A stretch of DNA of 64,000 nt from Minwuia sp. (GTDB lineage Bacteria; Pseudomonadota; Alphaproteobacteria; Minwuiales; Minwuiaceae), in assembly GCA_029210175.1 (NCBI GenBank), contig JARGPL010000032.1, forward strand, positions 1 through 64,000, read 5' to 3'. Shown piece by piece: positions 8,559 to 16,626 of the stretch (its first letter is position 1; the number at the start of each line of letters is the position of its first letter). The position numbers and the translations under genes are program-made. Below the pieces are notes generated by a model. It was not told the origin of the DNA. It did no database searches and saw only the letters and a program-made list of their open reading frames with translations.

Positions 8559-9365
8559 TCACCTGTTCGGCCAGTCAGGCTCCCGCTTCTCCTGAAACGC
8601 CCGGAATCCCTCCTTGGCGTCGTCGGTGCCGGCCATGACGGGCAGCATCAGCTGGGTATATTGCTGCGCCTCATGGATCGGCATGTCCTGCACTGCATGC
8701 AGGGCCAGCTTGCCGAGACGCATCGCGGTGGGGGATCGGCGGGTGATGTCGGCCAGCATCTCGTCCAGCACCTTGTCCAGTTCACCGACGGGGGCGACAG
8801 TGTTCAGCAGCCCCTCGGCGGCGGCGCGCTCCGCGCTCCATGGCGTGCCGCGCATGCAGAGTTCCATCACCTTGCGCCGCGGCAGGACGCGCAGCATGTA
8901 GGGCAGGATGGTCATGGGAAAAAGCCCGACACCGACCTCTGGCGTACCAAGGCGTGCACCTGAAACACCGACGGCCAGATCCGCGACGCAGACCAGACCC
9001 AGGCCACCGCCGAGCGCATGGCCATTGACCCGCGCGATGACCGGCAGGGTACAGGTTTCGAACGCGCGAAACATCTCGGTCAGTTGCAGTTGCGGGCGTG
9101 CGGGATCGGTGGCGAACGGGCTGCCGTCCGGTTGCGGTGACAGATCACCACCCGCGCAGAAAACCCGGTCACCGGCCCCGGTGAGGACAATGGCCCGGAT
9201 CGCCGGGTTCGCCTGGGCATCGGCCAGACCGGTCGCGATGCCGGACGTGACCTGATCGTTCAGCGCGTTGCGCCGTTCAGGCCGATCGATGGTGATCCGG
9301 CAGACCGCGCCATCCATCGCCACCTTCACCGGCGCGTCCCCGGCTGATCTGTTTGTGTCGCTCAT
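8559..9365 (-). CDS. Enoyl-CoA hydratase/isomerase (crotonase) family protein
   Basis: A 268-residue crotonase-fold enzyme. The oxyanion-hole segments are VFCAGGDLS and NGHALGGGLGLVCVADLAVG. Both classical catalytic glutamates appear to be present: GTPEVGVG and RRKVMELCMRG. Expected to hydrate or isomerise a trans-2-enoyl-CoA. ATG 9365 is chosen over 9374 because GGGGAG lies 9 nt before it but directly abuts the first ATG. The gene converges on the CoA-transferase at 7390-8523, which could supply its CoA substrate; that link is inference. Confidence 0.87.
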   Translation of the reverse strand: MSDTNRSAGDAPVKVAMDGAVCRITIDRPERRNALNDQVTSGIATGLADAQANPAIRAIVLTGAGDRVFCAGGDLSPQPDGSPFATDPARPQLQLTEMFRAFETCTLPVIARVNGHALGGGLGLVCVADLAVGVSGARLGTPEVGVGLFPMTILPYMLRVLPRRKVMELCMRGTPWSAERAAAEGLLNTVAPVGELDKVLDEMLADITRRSPTAMRLGKLALHAVQDMPIHEAQQYTQLMLPVMAGTDDAKEGFRAFQEKREPDWPNR

Positions 9366-9455
9366 GCCCGGCATCTCCCCTGAATCTCTCCCACCGTGAA
9401 GCGTAAGGGATCAGGGGAGGCACGGCAAAGACCAGCAGCGGGCAAGGGCCCTGCG

Positions 9456-9896
9456 TCAGCCGCAACAGGCGCTGCTGGCACCCATCGCCGGTTTCTCGAT
9501 ATCATCCAGCGGCTGATGGTCAGAACCGAACATCTGGATGTCGGCCATGGTGTGAAACGTTTCCCACGGCACACCTGCCGGGTCGCGGGACCAGGACTTG
9601 TTGCCCTTGGCATAACAGCAGGCGGCGTCACGCTGTGGTGCAACCTTTTCGTTGGCTGCGGCCAGACGGGCTTCGATCTCCTCGACTTCCTCGTCGGTGT
9701 CGACCTGAAGGCCCAGATGGTCCAGTCCGTCGCGTCCGGCGCGGGTGGAAATGGCGAAGTTCACTGCCGGGTCATCCAGCATCCACTTCACATAGTCGTC
9801 CTTGACCACGGCCGGCGTGGTGTCGAACAGAGTGGAGTAGAAGTCGGTGGACCGATCAAGATCCGTGACGGCGATATGGACGTGAAGGCGTTTCAT
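9456..9896 (-). CDS. arsI: ArsI/CadI-type VOC metalloenzyme (organoarsenical C-As lyase family)
   Basis: 146 residues with a vicinal-oxygen-chelate fold. Metal ligands are visible: His in RLHVHIAVTDLD, His in GLDHLGLQV and Glu in GVPWETF. The vicinal cysteines that bind trivalent arsenicals in ArsI are present in AACCYAKGNKSW, and a further pair ends the protein (SACCG). ArsI cleaves the carbon-arsenic bond of methylarsonite; the close relative CadI is linked to cadmium resistance. A GAGGAGA stands before ATG 9896. Its start lies inside the end of the upstream arsR-like gene, so the pair is an operon. Confidence 0.88.
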   Translation of the reverse strand: MKRLHVHIAVTDLDRSTDFYSTLFDTTPAVVKDDYVKWMLDDPAVNFAISTRAGRDGLDHLGLQVDTDEEVEEIEARLAAANEKVAPQRDAACCYAKGNKSWSRDPAGVPWETFHTMADIQMFGSDHQPLDDIEKPAMGASSACCG

Positions 9897-10191
9897 CGGT
9901 TTTCTCCTCTCGGGCACAGCAATTCTGCATCAGGAACATCGACAGCAGGCCGACCTTCGGTATCTCGGCGCGATGGACCATGCGACGACCGTCGCGGGTG
10001 GCACTGATCAGGGTGGTCCGTTTCAGGTGGTCGAGATGGTGACTGAGCGTCGTCCAGGCGATCCCCAGTTCCCGCACCATGGTGGAGGCATCGGCACCGT
10101 CGCGTCCGCATTCCACCAGGAAGCGCAGGATGGCAATCCGGCTGGGGTGACCCAGGGCACCAAAGGCCTCTGCTGCTGTCTCATTATCCAT
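9856..10191 (-). CDS. ArsR/SmtB-family metalloregulator
   Basis: 111 residues with a winged helix: LGHPSRIAILRFLVECG, then the recognition region WTTLSHHLDHLKRTTLIS, and the wing TRDGRRMVHRAEIP. A C-terminal Cys pair (LMQNCCAREE) is a plausible arsenic or metal sensor site. As a repressor it would release DNA when As(III) or MAs(III) binds. Its last 41 nt overlap the start of the arsI-like gene, which strongly suggests joint control. There is no obvious Shine-Dalgarno before ATG 10191. A TCTA...TAGA palindrome immediately upstream is a candidate operator. Confidence 0.87.
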   Translation of the reverse strand: MDNETAAEAFGALGHPSRIAILRFLVECGRDGADASTMVRELGIAWTTLSHHLDHLKRTTLISATRDGRRMVHRAEIPKVGLLSMFLMQNCCAREEKTDETPSRPYRRHGS

Positions 10192-10194
10192 GCT

Positions 10195-10208
10195 TCTAGA
10201 TATATAGA
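10195..10208. promoter_or_regulatory. Candidate ArsR operator between arsR and the amine oxidase gene
   Basis: TCTAGATATATAGA contains TCTA/TAGA inverted arms around GATATA and stands out as an AT-rich island. It lies 4 nt before the arsR-like start codon, so a bound repressor would block initiation. ArsR-family operators are typically AT-rich inverted repeats of this kind. Assignment rests on position and composition only. Confidence 0.4.
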
Positions 10209-10274
10209 TACAATTGAGCAGGGCAAGGGTTTTCTGTATGGCTGGGACACATTCTTGAACCGAAGGAAATTCGG

Positions 10275-11621
10275 ATGATCAGTCGCAGAGGCGTGCTGGA
10301 GATCCTGGCAGCGGGCAGCGTGCTGGGCGCGTCCGGCCCGGTGTTCGCGCAACCGGCGCCGGGGGATCGATCAGTGCTGGTGATCGGTGCGGGTGTTGCG
10401 GGGCTGGCCGCGGCGCAGACGCTGCGACGCAACGGTTTCGATGTCGTGGTGCTGGAGGCATCGGACCGCATCGGTGGCCGCCTCTGGACGGACCGCGACC
10501 TGGGAGCGCCGTTCGAAGTGGGTGCAGGCTGGATACACGGGCCGGAGGGTAATCCCATGTCCGTGCTCGCCGCCGCCGTGGGGGCGCATACTTTCGTCAC
10601 CGATGATGAGAGCCTGGAGGTCATGTACGCTGATGGCGAGACTGTGCCTGACGGGACCATCGTGGATGCGGAAGAGCAACTGGAGAACATCTACGAACGG
10701 GTTGATGAGGAAGCGGGCCGGGGCGAAAGCCTGAGCGCTGCACTTGACCGTCTGGATTCCGGGTTCCTGGATGATGCGGTGCGCCGATGGATGACCTCGG
10801 CCTATACGGAATTCGACAATGGTGCTGCCCTCGATGACCTCTCCGGTCAGTTCTTTGACGAGGACAGCGTGTTCCCCGGGGACGACGTCATTCTGACCGG
10901 TGGCTACGATCAGGTGCTCGCACCTCTGGCGAATGGCGTCGACGTGAGATTCGGGCAGCGGGTGCGGTCGGTGCGGCTGCTGGAGGAAGAAGGCGTGGAG
11001 GTCACCACGGACCAGGGGGCGTTCCGTGCCATGTATGTCATCTGCACCTGCCCGCTTGGTGTCCTGAAGCAGGGCCAGGTGACCTTTGACCCGCCCCTGC
11101 CGGGCAGTCACGCGCGGGCCATGGACCGCATGGGCATGGGCAATGTCACCAAGATTGCCCTGAAGTTCGACGCGCCGTTCTGGCCGGTGGATACGCAGTA
11201 TCTCGGGCTGGTGACAGAACCGCCGGGGCGCTGGAACTACTTCCTCAATTACAGGACGTTCACCGATCAGAACATGCTGGTGGGCCTGTCGGTCGGTGCC
11301 TACCCGCTGGTGGCGGAGGCCATGTCGGATGCCGAGATGGTGGCGGACGCGATGCTGGTGCTGCGCGACGCCTATGGCGATGCGGTGCCGGACCCGATCG
11401 CGTTTCGCACCACGCGCTGGTCAGAGAATCCCAACAGTTACGGTGCCTATTCCTATAGTCGGGCTGGCAGTTCACCCGACGACTGGGAGACCCTGGCCGA
11501 ACCGGTCGATGGCACCCTGCTGTTTGCCGGGGAACACACTTGCTGGGACAACAAGGGCACCACGCACGGCGCCTTGTTGAGCGGCAGGGCAGCGGCGCGC
11601 TGGATCATCGACGACGCGTGA
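10275..11621 (+). CDS. Flavin monoamine oxidase, exported (Tat-like signal)
   Basis: 448 residues. The N-terminus has SRRGVLEILAAGSVLG, a twin-arginine-like signal ending near VFAQ, so the enzyme probably acts in the periplasm. The FAD site follows: VLVIGAGVAGLAAAQTLRR and EASDRIGGRLWT. The C-terminal FAD segment is LLFAGEHTCWDNKGTTHGA. The arrangement matches polyamine/monoamine oxidases of the amino-oxidase family (spermine oxidase-like), which oxidise amines to aldehydes or imines with peroxide release. AAGGAAA precedes ATG 10275. It is divergent from arsR and could share its control region, but nothing else links the two. Confidence 0.85.
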   Translation: MISRRGVLEILAAGSVLGASGPVFAQPAPGDRSVLVIGAGVAGLAAAQTLRRNGFDVVVLEASDRIGGRLWTDRDLGAPFEVGAGWIHGPEGNPMSVLAAAVGAHTFVTDDESLEVMYADGETVPDGTIVDAEEQLENIYERVDEEAGRGESLSAALDRLDSGFLDDAVRRWMTSAYTEFDNGAALDDLSGQFFDEDSVFPGDDVILTGGYDQVLAPLANGVDVRFGQRVRSVRLLEEEGVEVTTDQGAFRAMYVICTCPLGVLKQGQVTFDPPLPGSHARAMDRMGMGNVTKIALKFDAPFWPVDTQYLGLVTEPPGRWNYFLNYRTFTDQNMLVGLSVGAYPLVAEAMSDAEMVADAMLVLRDAYGDAVPDPIAFRTTRWSENPNSYGAYSYSRAGSSPDDWETLAEPVDGTLLFAGEHTCWDNKGTTHGALLSGRAAARWIIDDA

Positions 11622-11654
11622 TCGTCGCAAGCCAGCGCGCGCCGGACTTCAGCC

Positions 11655-12695
11655 CTACAGCAGTTCCTTCGCCAGGATTTCCAGCGCTTCCTTTGAGGTC
11701 GCGCGGCAGAGCATGGCGTTCACTTTCCGCTCCTTGCCGGCCTGCTTCCAGGCGGCGAGCTGTTCGCGGATGTGGCCTGCCGGGCCGACAAGGGCGACCT
11801 TGTCCACCAGTGCGTCCGGAACCATGGAGAAAGCCTCTGCGCGGCGGCCGGCCAGGAACGCGTCCTGAATGGCGCTTGCCGCGTCGCCATACCCCAGACG
11901 GGTGGCATATTCGGCGTAGTAGTTCTTCTTCTTCGCGCCCATGCCACCGATGTAGAAACCCATGTTTTCCTTGACCGGACGGCGGGCCTTTTCGATGTCG
12001 TCGTCCACCACGACGGTGACGAAGGGGCAGACGTCGAAGTTGTCCAGGCTGCGCGCACCGTCGGTCTTGGCAAAGCCCTGATCGATGTAGGTGCCGATGG
12101 CCCCATAGTTCGACGGATCCATGTAGACCGGAATGACGCCATCGCAGACCTCTGCCGCGGTGCGGATGCCGCCCGGAGAAATGGATGCGGAATAGATCTT
12201 CAGCGGATGTTCCGGGCGCAGGATGGTCTTCAGCGGCTTGCCGAGACCCGTTGCATCCGGTCCGGCATAGGGCAGCTGATAGTGCTTGCCCTCATGCGTC
12301 ACGGGTTCCTCGCGCGCGATGATCTTGCGCATGATCGAAACATATTCACGGATCAGCTCCAGCGGCTGACCATAGGGCACACCGTGCCAGCCTTCGATCA
12401 CCTGCGGGCCGGACGGGCCAAGGCCCAGGATGAAACGACCGCCGGACAGGGCTTGCAGGGTCAGGGACGTGGTGCTCATCAACGCGGGGGATCGGGCCTG
12501 CATCTGGCAGATGCCGGTGCCGACCTTGATCTTGGACGTCTGGCTGAGAATCCACGATGCGGAGGAAATCGCGTCCGCGCCCCAGGCCTCGGAGGTCCAG
12601 ACGGAATTGTAACCCATGGCCTCCGCCGCCTTGATCATCTCCATATCGATCCGGTAATGGGCATCGCCCGTCCCGAGAATCAGTCCGACTTCCAT
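11655..12695 (-). CDS. LLM-class flavin-dependent oxidoreductase
   Basis: 346 residues with the luciferase-like TIM barrel. It begins MEVGLILGTGDAHYRIDM and has AEAMGYNSVWTSEAWGADA, KIKVGTGICQMQARSPALM and LSGGRFILGLGPSGPQV, typical of F420- or FMN-dependent LLM enzymes. GGGAGGA stands 7 nt before ATG 12695, which decides the start. Reactions range from monooxygenation to hydride transfer, so the substrate is unknown. The adjacent divergent genes encode a two-subunit CoA-transferase, which hints at a shared catabolic pathway. Confidence 0.85.
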   Translation of the reverse strand: MEVGLILGTGDAHYRIDMEMIKAAEAMGYNSVWTSEAWGADAISSASWILSQTSKIKVGTGICQMQARSPALMSTTSLTLQALSGGRFILGLGPSGPQVIEGWHGVPYGQPLELIREYVSIMRKIIAREEPVTHEGKHYQLPYAGPDATGLGKPLKTILRPEHPLKIYSASISPGGIRTAAEVCDGVIPVYMDPSNYGAIGTYIDQGFAKTDGARSLDNFDVCPFVTVVVDDDIEKARRPVKENMGFYIGGMGAKKKNYYAEYATRLGYGDAASAIQDAFLAGRRAEAFSMVPDALVDKVALVGPAGHIREQLAAWKQAGKERKVNAMLCRATSKEALEILAKELL

Positions 12696-12781
12696 TGCGT
12701 GTATCCTCCCGCATCGCTGAATTTGCTGTGGCGAGACTAGGTCAGCCATGCCTTGAACCGCAAGCAGCGCGGTTGTTCTAC

Positions 12782-12837
12782 ACCCGTCCCGCTTTGCTGG
12801 GCCCATGCCCGGATGCGGGTTTCGACACGGGACGGGT
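12782..12837. repeat. 10-bp perfect inverted repeat upstream of the CoA-transferase genes
   Basis: ACCCGTCCCG (12782-12791) and CGGGACGGGT (12828-12837) are perfect inverted arms separated by 36 nt of GC-rich sequence. The repeat lies in the divergent intergenic region between the LLM enzyme and the CoA-transferase pair (12696-12974), where I see no other gene. It could be a regulator site or an mRNA structure. GC-rich sequence makes chance occurrence more likely. Confidence 0.3.
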
Positions 12838-12974
12838 CATGGGTCGTGAGACGGCACGCGCGCCGGAGACAGGCTGGATGGCTGATATGCAGAACACATC
12901 CGATGCGATGGTCGGCATTGTTCAGGGGGGCAGGATCCTGCTAGAAATAGCACACAAAACAGGAGGAATGCGCG

Positions 12975-13814
12975 ATGACCGGTCTGGTTCATGATTCTGT
13001 CGACAGTCTTGCGGCTTTGATTCCGGATGGCGCGAAGGTCGCTATTCCGGCGGATTACACCGGCATTGCAATGGGCCTCACGCGGGCCATGATCCGTCGC
13101 GGTGTCCGTGACCTCTATCTGGTCTGCCTGCCGACCTGCGGCCTGCAGGGTGACATGCTGATCGGCGCCGGTGCGGTGAAGACCATCGAGACGTCTGCCG
13201 TGACCCTGGGCGAGTTTGGTGGTGCGCCGCGTTTCCAGGCGGCTGTTGGCGACGGCAGCCTGACCATCAAGGATGCAACCTGTCCGGCCATTCACGCCGG
13301 TATCCAGGCGGGGCAGAAGGGCATTCCCTACATGCCGCTGCGGGGCATGATCGGTTCCGATGTGCTGGCCAGTCGCGATGACTGGAAAGTCATGCAGAAC
13401 CCGTTCAGTGACGGGGAAGATCCGATTGTCCTGCTGCCCGCCATCAAGCCGGATTTCGCGCTGATCCATGCCAAGAAGGCGGACCGGCACGGCAATATCT
13501 ACATCGGTCTCCGCCGTGAAGTCATGGCGCTGGCCGGCGCATCCCGCCAGACGCTGGTGACGGTGGAGGAAATCGTCGACGGCAATCTGCTGCGTGACGA
13601 CGCGACGGCGACCGGTACGCTGCCGGCCCTGTATGTCGGCGGCGTGGCCGAGGCGAAACAGGGCGCCTGGCCGCTGGCTTTCTGGGAGGAATATGCCACG
13701 GATGAGGCGCACATGACGTCCTACGTCGCCGCCGCCCGCTCGCCGGAGGGGTTCAAGGCCTATCTTGATGAATTCGTCACCGGTGGTGGCGCGCGCGCCG
13801 CAGCAGCGGAGTGA
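12975..13814 (+). CDS. CoA-transferase family I, subunit A
   Basis: 279 residues. It has the CoA-transferase alpha-subunit pattern: SLAALIPDGAKVAIPAD near the start, then IGAGAVKTIETSAVTLGEFG and MPLRGMIGSDVLA. The best resemblance is to glutaconate CoA-transferase-type alpha subunits and to IpdA, the steroid-ring hydrolase subunit of actinobacteria. AGGAGGA precedes ATG 12975. Subunit B begins 4 nt after its stop, so the two form a complex. Whether it transfers CoA or hydrolyses a cyclic CoA ester cannot be decided here. Confidence 0.85.
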   Translation: MTGLVHDSVDSLAALIPDGAKVAIPADYTGIAMGLTRAMIRRGVRDLYLVCLPTCGLQGDMLIGAGAVKTIETSAVTLGEFGGAPRFQAAVGDGSLTIKDATCPAIHAGIQAGQKGIPYMPLRGMIGSDVLASRDDWKVMQNPFSDGEDPIVLLPAIKPDFALIHAKKADRHGNIYIGLRREVMALAGASRQTLVTVEEIVDGNLLRDDATATGTLPALYVGGVAEAKQGAWPLAFWEEYATDEAHMTSYVAAARSPEGFKAYLDEFVTGGGARAAAAE

Positions 13815-13818
13815 TCCG

Positions 13819-14580
13819 GTGAGTGATTTGTCCGCCCCTGACGACCTCCGTACCGAAGAACTGCTGATCACGCTCATCGCCAGGCTGCTGGAAGGCTGTC
13901 GTCTGGTGTCATGTGGTGCTTCTTCCCCCATTCCCGGCGGTGGCTGCCTGCTCGCCCGGCAGCAGTCCGGTGGTGCCATGCAGGTCAACGTACTGGGCAG
14001 CCGGGTGAACAACCTGATGACCAATGGCGGCGTTGAACTGTTCGACTGGGCCGCGCAGGGACGCCTGGATGCGTTCTTCCTGGGCGGCGGCCAGATCGAC
14101 GGCCAGGCCAACATCAATCTGGTGGGGGTCGGCGATTATCCGCAGGCCAAGATCCGCTGGCCCGGCTCCTTCGGGTCTGCCTATCTGTACTATCTGGTGC
14201 CGCGCGTGATCCTGTTCCGTGAGGAACACACGCGCCGGGTATTTGTCGAGAAGGTGGATTTCGTGTCCACGCCGGGCACCAGTGATCCCGAGGTCTATCG
14301 CACCGGTGGTCCCCACGCGCTGGTTTCACCGCTCTGCCAGATGGGGTTCGACAAGGACCGGAAGAAATTCCATCTGGTGTCTGTCCATCCGGGTCACACG
14401 GTGGAGGAAGTGCTGGACAATACCGGTTTCGAGATCGACGTGCCGGACCAGGTGCCCGAGACCGTGCTGCCCGACCGCGCCACCCTGGACATCATCCGCC
14501 AGCAGATCTCCCTGGAGATCGCGGAGACCTATCCCCGTTTCGCGGCAAAGGTGTTCCCGGACGCGATGAACGCCGCCTGA
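13819..14580 (+). CDS. CoA-transferase family I, subunit B
   Basis: 253 residues, starting at GTG 13819 (VSDLSAPDDLRTEELL) with GGAG overlapping the end of subunit A. The motif VSCGASSPIPGGGCLLARQ near residue 37 and the glycine-rich LGSRVNNLMTNGGVELFDW fit the beta subunits of glutaconate-type CoA-transferases and IpdB. An ATG at 13765 in the same frame lies inside subunit A and is unlikely to be used. It forms the heteromeric partner of the preceding gene. The strand then ends in a 417-bp repeat-rich stretch. Confidence 0.85.
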   Translation: MSDLSAPDDLRTEELLITLIARLLEGCRLVSCGASSPIPGGGCLLARQQSGGAMQVNVLGSRVNNLMTNGGVELFDWAAQGRLDAFFLGGGQIDGQANINLVGVGDYPQAKIRWPGSFGSAYLYYLVPRVILFREEHTRRVFVEKVDFVSTPGTSDPEVYRTGGPHALVSPLCQMGFDKDRKKFHLVSVHPGHTVEEVLDNTGFEIDVPDQVPETVLPDRATLDIIRQQISLEIAETYPRFAAKVFPDAMNAA

Positions 14581-14583
14581 AGC

Positions 14584-14736
14584 TCACGGCGCACGCGGAC
14601 TTGATCCGCGTGTCCAGCCTTTCAGAGGTTGAGGCGTCCCCAGGTCTCGCCCGGGCACGCCGTTCCTGGCAGGCGGCGGCGCTTCTCATCGCAGCAAGGG
14701 AACGCTGTCGTCCCTGCCTTGAGCCGGGGGCCACGC
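14584..14736. repeat. Intergenic direct repeat, copy 1 (about 153 bp)
   Basis: This block recurs 244 bp downstream with about half a dozen substitutions. It starts TCACGGCGCACGCGGAC and ends GAGCCGGGGGCCACGC. Within it CACGCGGA (14592-14599) and TCCGCGTG (14605-14612) form a perfect hairpin. It has no credible coding frame and sits in the longest gene-free stretch of the window (14581-14997). It looks like a dispersed genomic repeat that has been duplicated locally. Confidence 0.8.
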
Positions 14737-14769
14737 TTTCTCACGCTCACGTGCGCGGCAAAGCGTGGA

Positions 14770-14798
14770 TGCCGGATCGGCGCTCCGCTTGTCCGGCA
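14770..14798. repeat. Palindromic element between the two direct repeats
   Basis: TGCCGGA (14770-14776) and TCCGGCA (14792-14798) are inverted arms around a 15-nt GC-rich loop. They lie within the context GCGTGGATGCC...CATGACA, a type of short palindrome scattered between genes in many alphaproteobacterial genomes. It lies in the 91-bp spacer between the 153-bp copies and may be a nucleic-acid structure or a terminator for convergent genes. Confidence 0.55.
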
Positions 14799-14827
14799 TG
14801 ACAGTTCGGGATTGGCTTGCCCTTGTT

Positions 14828-14980
14828 TCACGGCGCACGCGGACTTGATCGGCGTGTCCAGCCTTTCAGAGGTTTAGGCGTCCCCAGGTCTCGCCTGGGC
14901 ACGCCGTCCGTGGCAGGCGGCGGCGCTTCTCATCGCAGCAAGCGAACGCTGTCGTCCCTGCCTTGAGCCGGGGGCCACGC
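14828..14980. repeat. Intergenic direct repeat, copy 2 (about 153 bp)
   Basis: Second copy of the block at 14584-14736. The match is almost continuous. Differences include one base in the hairpin arm (TCGGCGTG instead of TCCGCGTG), which weakens the fold seen in copy 1. No target-site duplications or transposase are associated with it. The block ends just before the stop codon of the convergent carboxyltransferase gene. Confidence 0.8.
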
Positions 14981-14997
14981 CTTTCCTGTTCGGCCAG

Positions 14998-16626
14998 TTA
15001 CGGGCGCATGGGATAGAGCCTGGGGCCGACCAGCCCTTTCAGGCGCTCCTGACTGACATCCAGCCAGCGGCAGAGCATTGGACGGGTTTCGCGCGGGTCG
15101 ATCAGTTCGTGGAACGCAAACGACTCGGCGCGGGGGAAGGGGGACTGGCGCGCGGCCAGCATGTCTTCCAGTTCCTGCCTGCGGGCATCCGGATCCGGGT
15201 GGGCGGCGATCTCGCGACCGAACGCAACAGCCACGCCGCCTTCGACAGGCAAGGGCCCGAACTCTGCCGACGGCCAGGCCATGACGTGACACTTGCTGGC
15301 ATAATGTGCCGCTGCGGCGACACCGAAGTTCTTCTTGATGATCACGGATGCCCAGGGCACCTGACAGTCGGCGGCAGCCAGAACCGCCGCAGTGCCGGGA
15401 CGGATTGTCCCCTCCGCCTCTGCCGCCGGGCCGATCATGAAGCCGGGTTCATCCACCAGTGCGATGATCGGCAGGTGGAAGGTCTCGCAGAGTTCGATGA
15501 AACGTTTCACCTTCCGCGCACCGGCAGCCGACATCGCCCCGGCATAATAGCGGCAGTCGTTGCTGTAGATGCCGACAGGCTGACCGTTCATCCGCGCCAG
15601 TCCGACGATCTGGCCCGGGCCGTACTGTCTCCCGGTCTCGAAGAAGCTGTCCGTATCCACCACCATGGCGATCAGCTTCCGCATGTCATAGGCCTTGCGC
15701 CGGTCGCGCGGCACGATGCTGGCCAGCCGGTCATCGCAGCGGTCCACCGGGTCCGTGCAGGCAATCGTCGGCGGCAACTGATCGACATTCGGTGGCATGT
15801 AGCTGAGGAACTGCCTGATCTGGCGGAAGGCGTCGTCCTCATCCGCCGCGCCATTGTCGATGGCACCGCTTTTCAGGTGAACCTGTGCGCCACCCAGTTC
15901 TTCCTTGTTGATCTTGTGGCCGAGTGCGCGCTCCACCACCGCAGGGCCGGCGACCAGAACCTGAGCGGTTTCCCGTGTCATGACCGTGAAGTGGGACGCG
16001 ACCAGACGTGCGGCAGGCAAGCCGGCTACCGGGCCGACGGCTGCCGAACAGACCGGAATGGCACCCATGGTGCGGGCCACGGACAGGAACCGGTGCGGGG
16101 AATAGACAGGGTCCCCGACGGGGCCGCTGTTGCCGCCCTTCTTGCCGCCAGCACCTGTCACCGAACCGCCGCCGCCTTCATGCAGACGGATCAGCGGCAC
16201 GCGGTACTGCAATGCCATTTCCTCGGTATAGATCGACTTGCGCAGGCCCGCCGGATTGGGGGAGCCACCGGAAACCGTGAAGTCTTCACCACCGACGACG
16301 CAGGTCTGACCATTCACCTTGCCGAAGCCGAGAATGAAATTCGCCGGGGTCAGGGTCTCGAAGTTGCCGTCGGCATCGGTCTCCGCCGCACCGGCACCCA
16401 TCCCCATCTCGTGAAAGCTGCTGGTGTCGAGCAGCCGGTCGATGCGTTCCCTGAGGGTCAGTCGGCCCTTGCCATGCTGGCGCGCGACAGCTTCCGGCCC
16501 ACCATGAGCCTTTGCCATTTCGCGCCGGAGGTGGATCGCGTCGATCCGCTCCCCCCAATCCGAATTGGCCGGGGGTGCCTTCGGCGCACCTTTCCCGGGT
16601 TTTTCACCCAACGGCTTGTCACTCAC
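14998..16626 (-). CDS. Biotin-dependent acyl-CoA carboxylase, carboxyltransferase (beta) subunit
   Basis: 542 residues covering both crotonase-like halves of the carboxyltransferase family. The N-half has GKGRLTLRERIDRLLD, RLHEGGGGSVTGAGG and MGAIPVCSAAVGPVAGLPAARL. The C-half has YDMRKLIAMVVDTDSFFE, GAMSAAGARKVKRFIELC and IIALVDEPGFMIG. The enzyme moves carboxyl from carboxybiotin to an acyl-CoA such as propionyl- or methylcrotonyl-CoA. It overlaps the upstream acyl-CoA dehydrogenase gene by 4 nt (ATGA), giving coupled translation. No biotin carboxylase or carrier subunit is encoded in the window, so the partner must lie elsewhere. Confidence 0.9.
   Translation of the reverse strand: MSDKPLGEKPGKGAPKAPPANSDWGERIDAIHLRREMAKAHGGPEAVARQHGKGRLTLRERIDRLLDTSSFHEMGMGAGAAETDADGNFETLTPANFILGFGKVNGQTCVVGGEDFTVSGGSPNPAGLRKSIYTEEMALQYRVPLIRLHEGGGGSVTGAGGKKGGNSGPVGDPVYSPHRFLSVARTMGAIPVCSAAVGPVAGLPAARLVASHFTVMTRETAQVLVAGPAVVERALGHKINKEELGGAQVHLKSGAIDNGAADEDDAFRQIRQFLSYMPPNVDQLPPTIACTDPVDRCDDRLASIVPRDRRKAYDMRKLIAMVVDTDSFFETGRQYGPGQIVGLARMNGQPVGIYSNDCRYYAGAMSAAGARKVKRFIELCETFHLPIIALVDEPGFMIGPAAEAEGTIRPGTAAVLAAADCQVPWASVIIKKNFGVAAAAHYASKCHVMAWPSAEFGPLPVEGGVAVAFGREIAAHPDPDARRQELEDMLAARQSPFPRAESFAFHELIDPRETRPMLCRWLDVSQERLKGLVGPRLYPMRP

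Noticed and set aside
14584-14980. CRISPR array
   Set aside because: Only two copies, each about 153 bp, with a 91-bp spacer and no cas genes. Not a CRISPR pattern.
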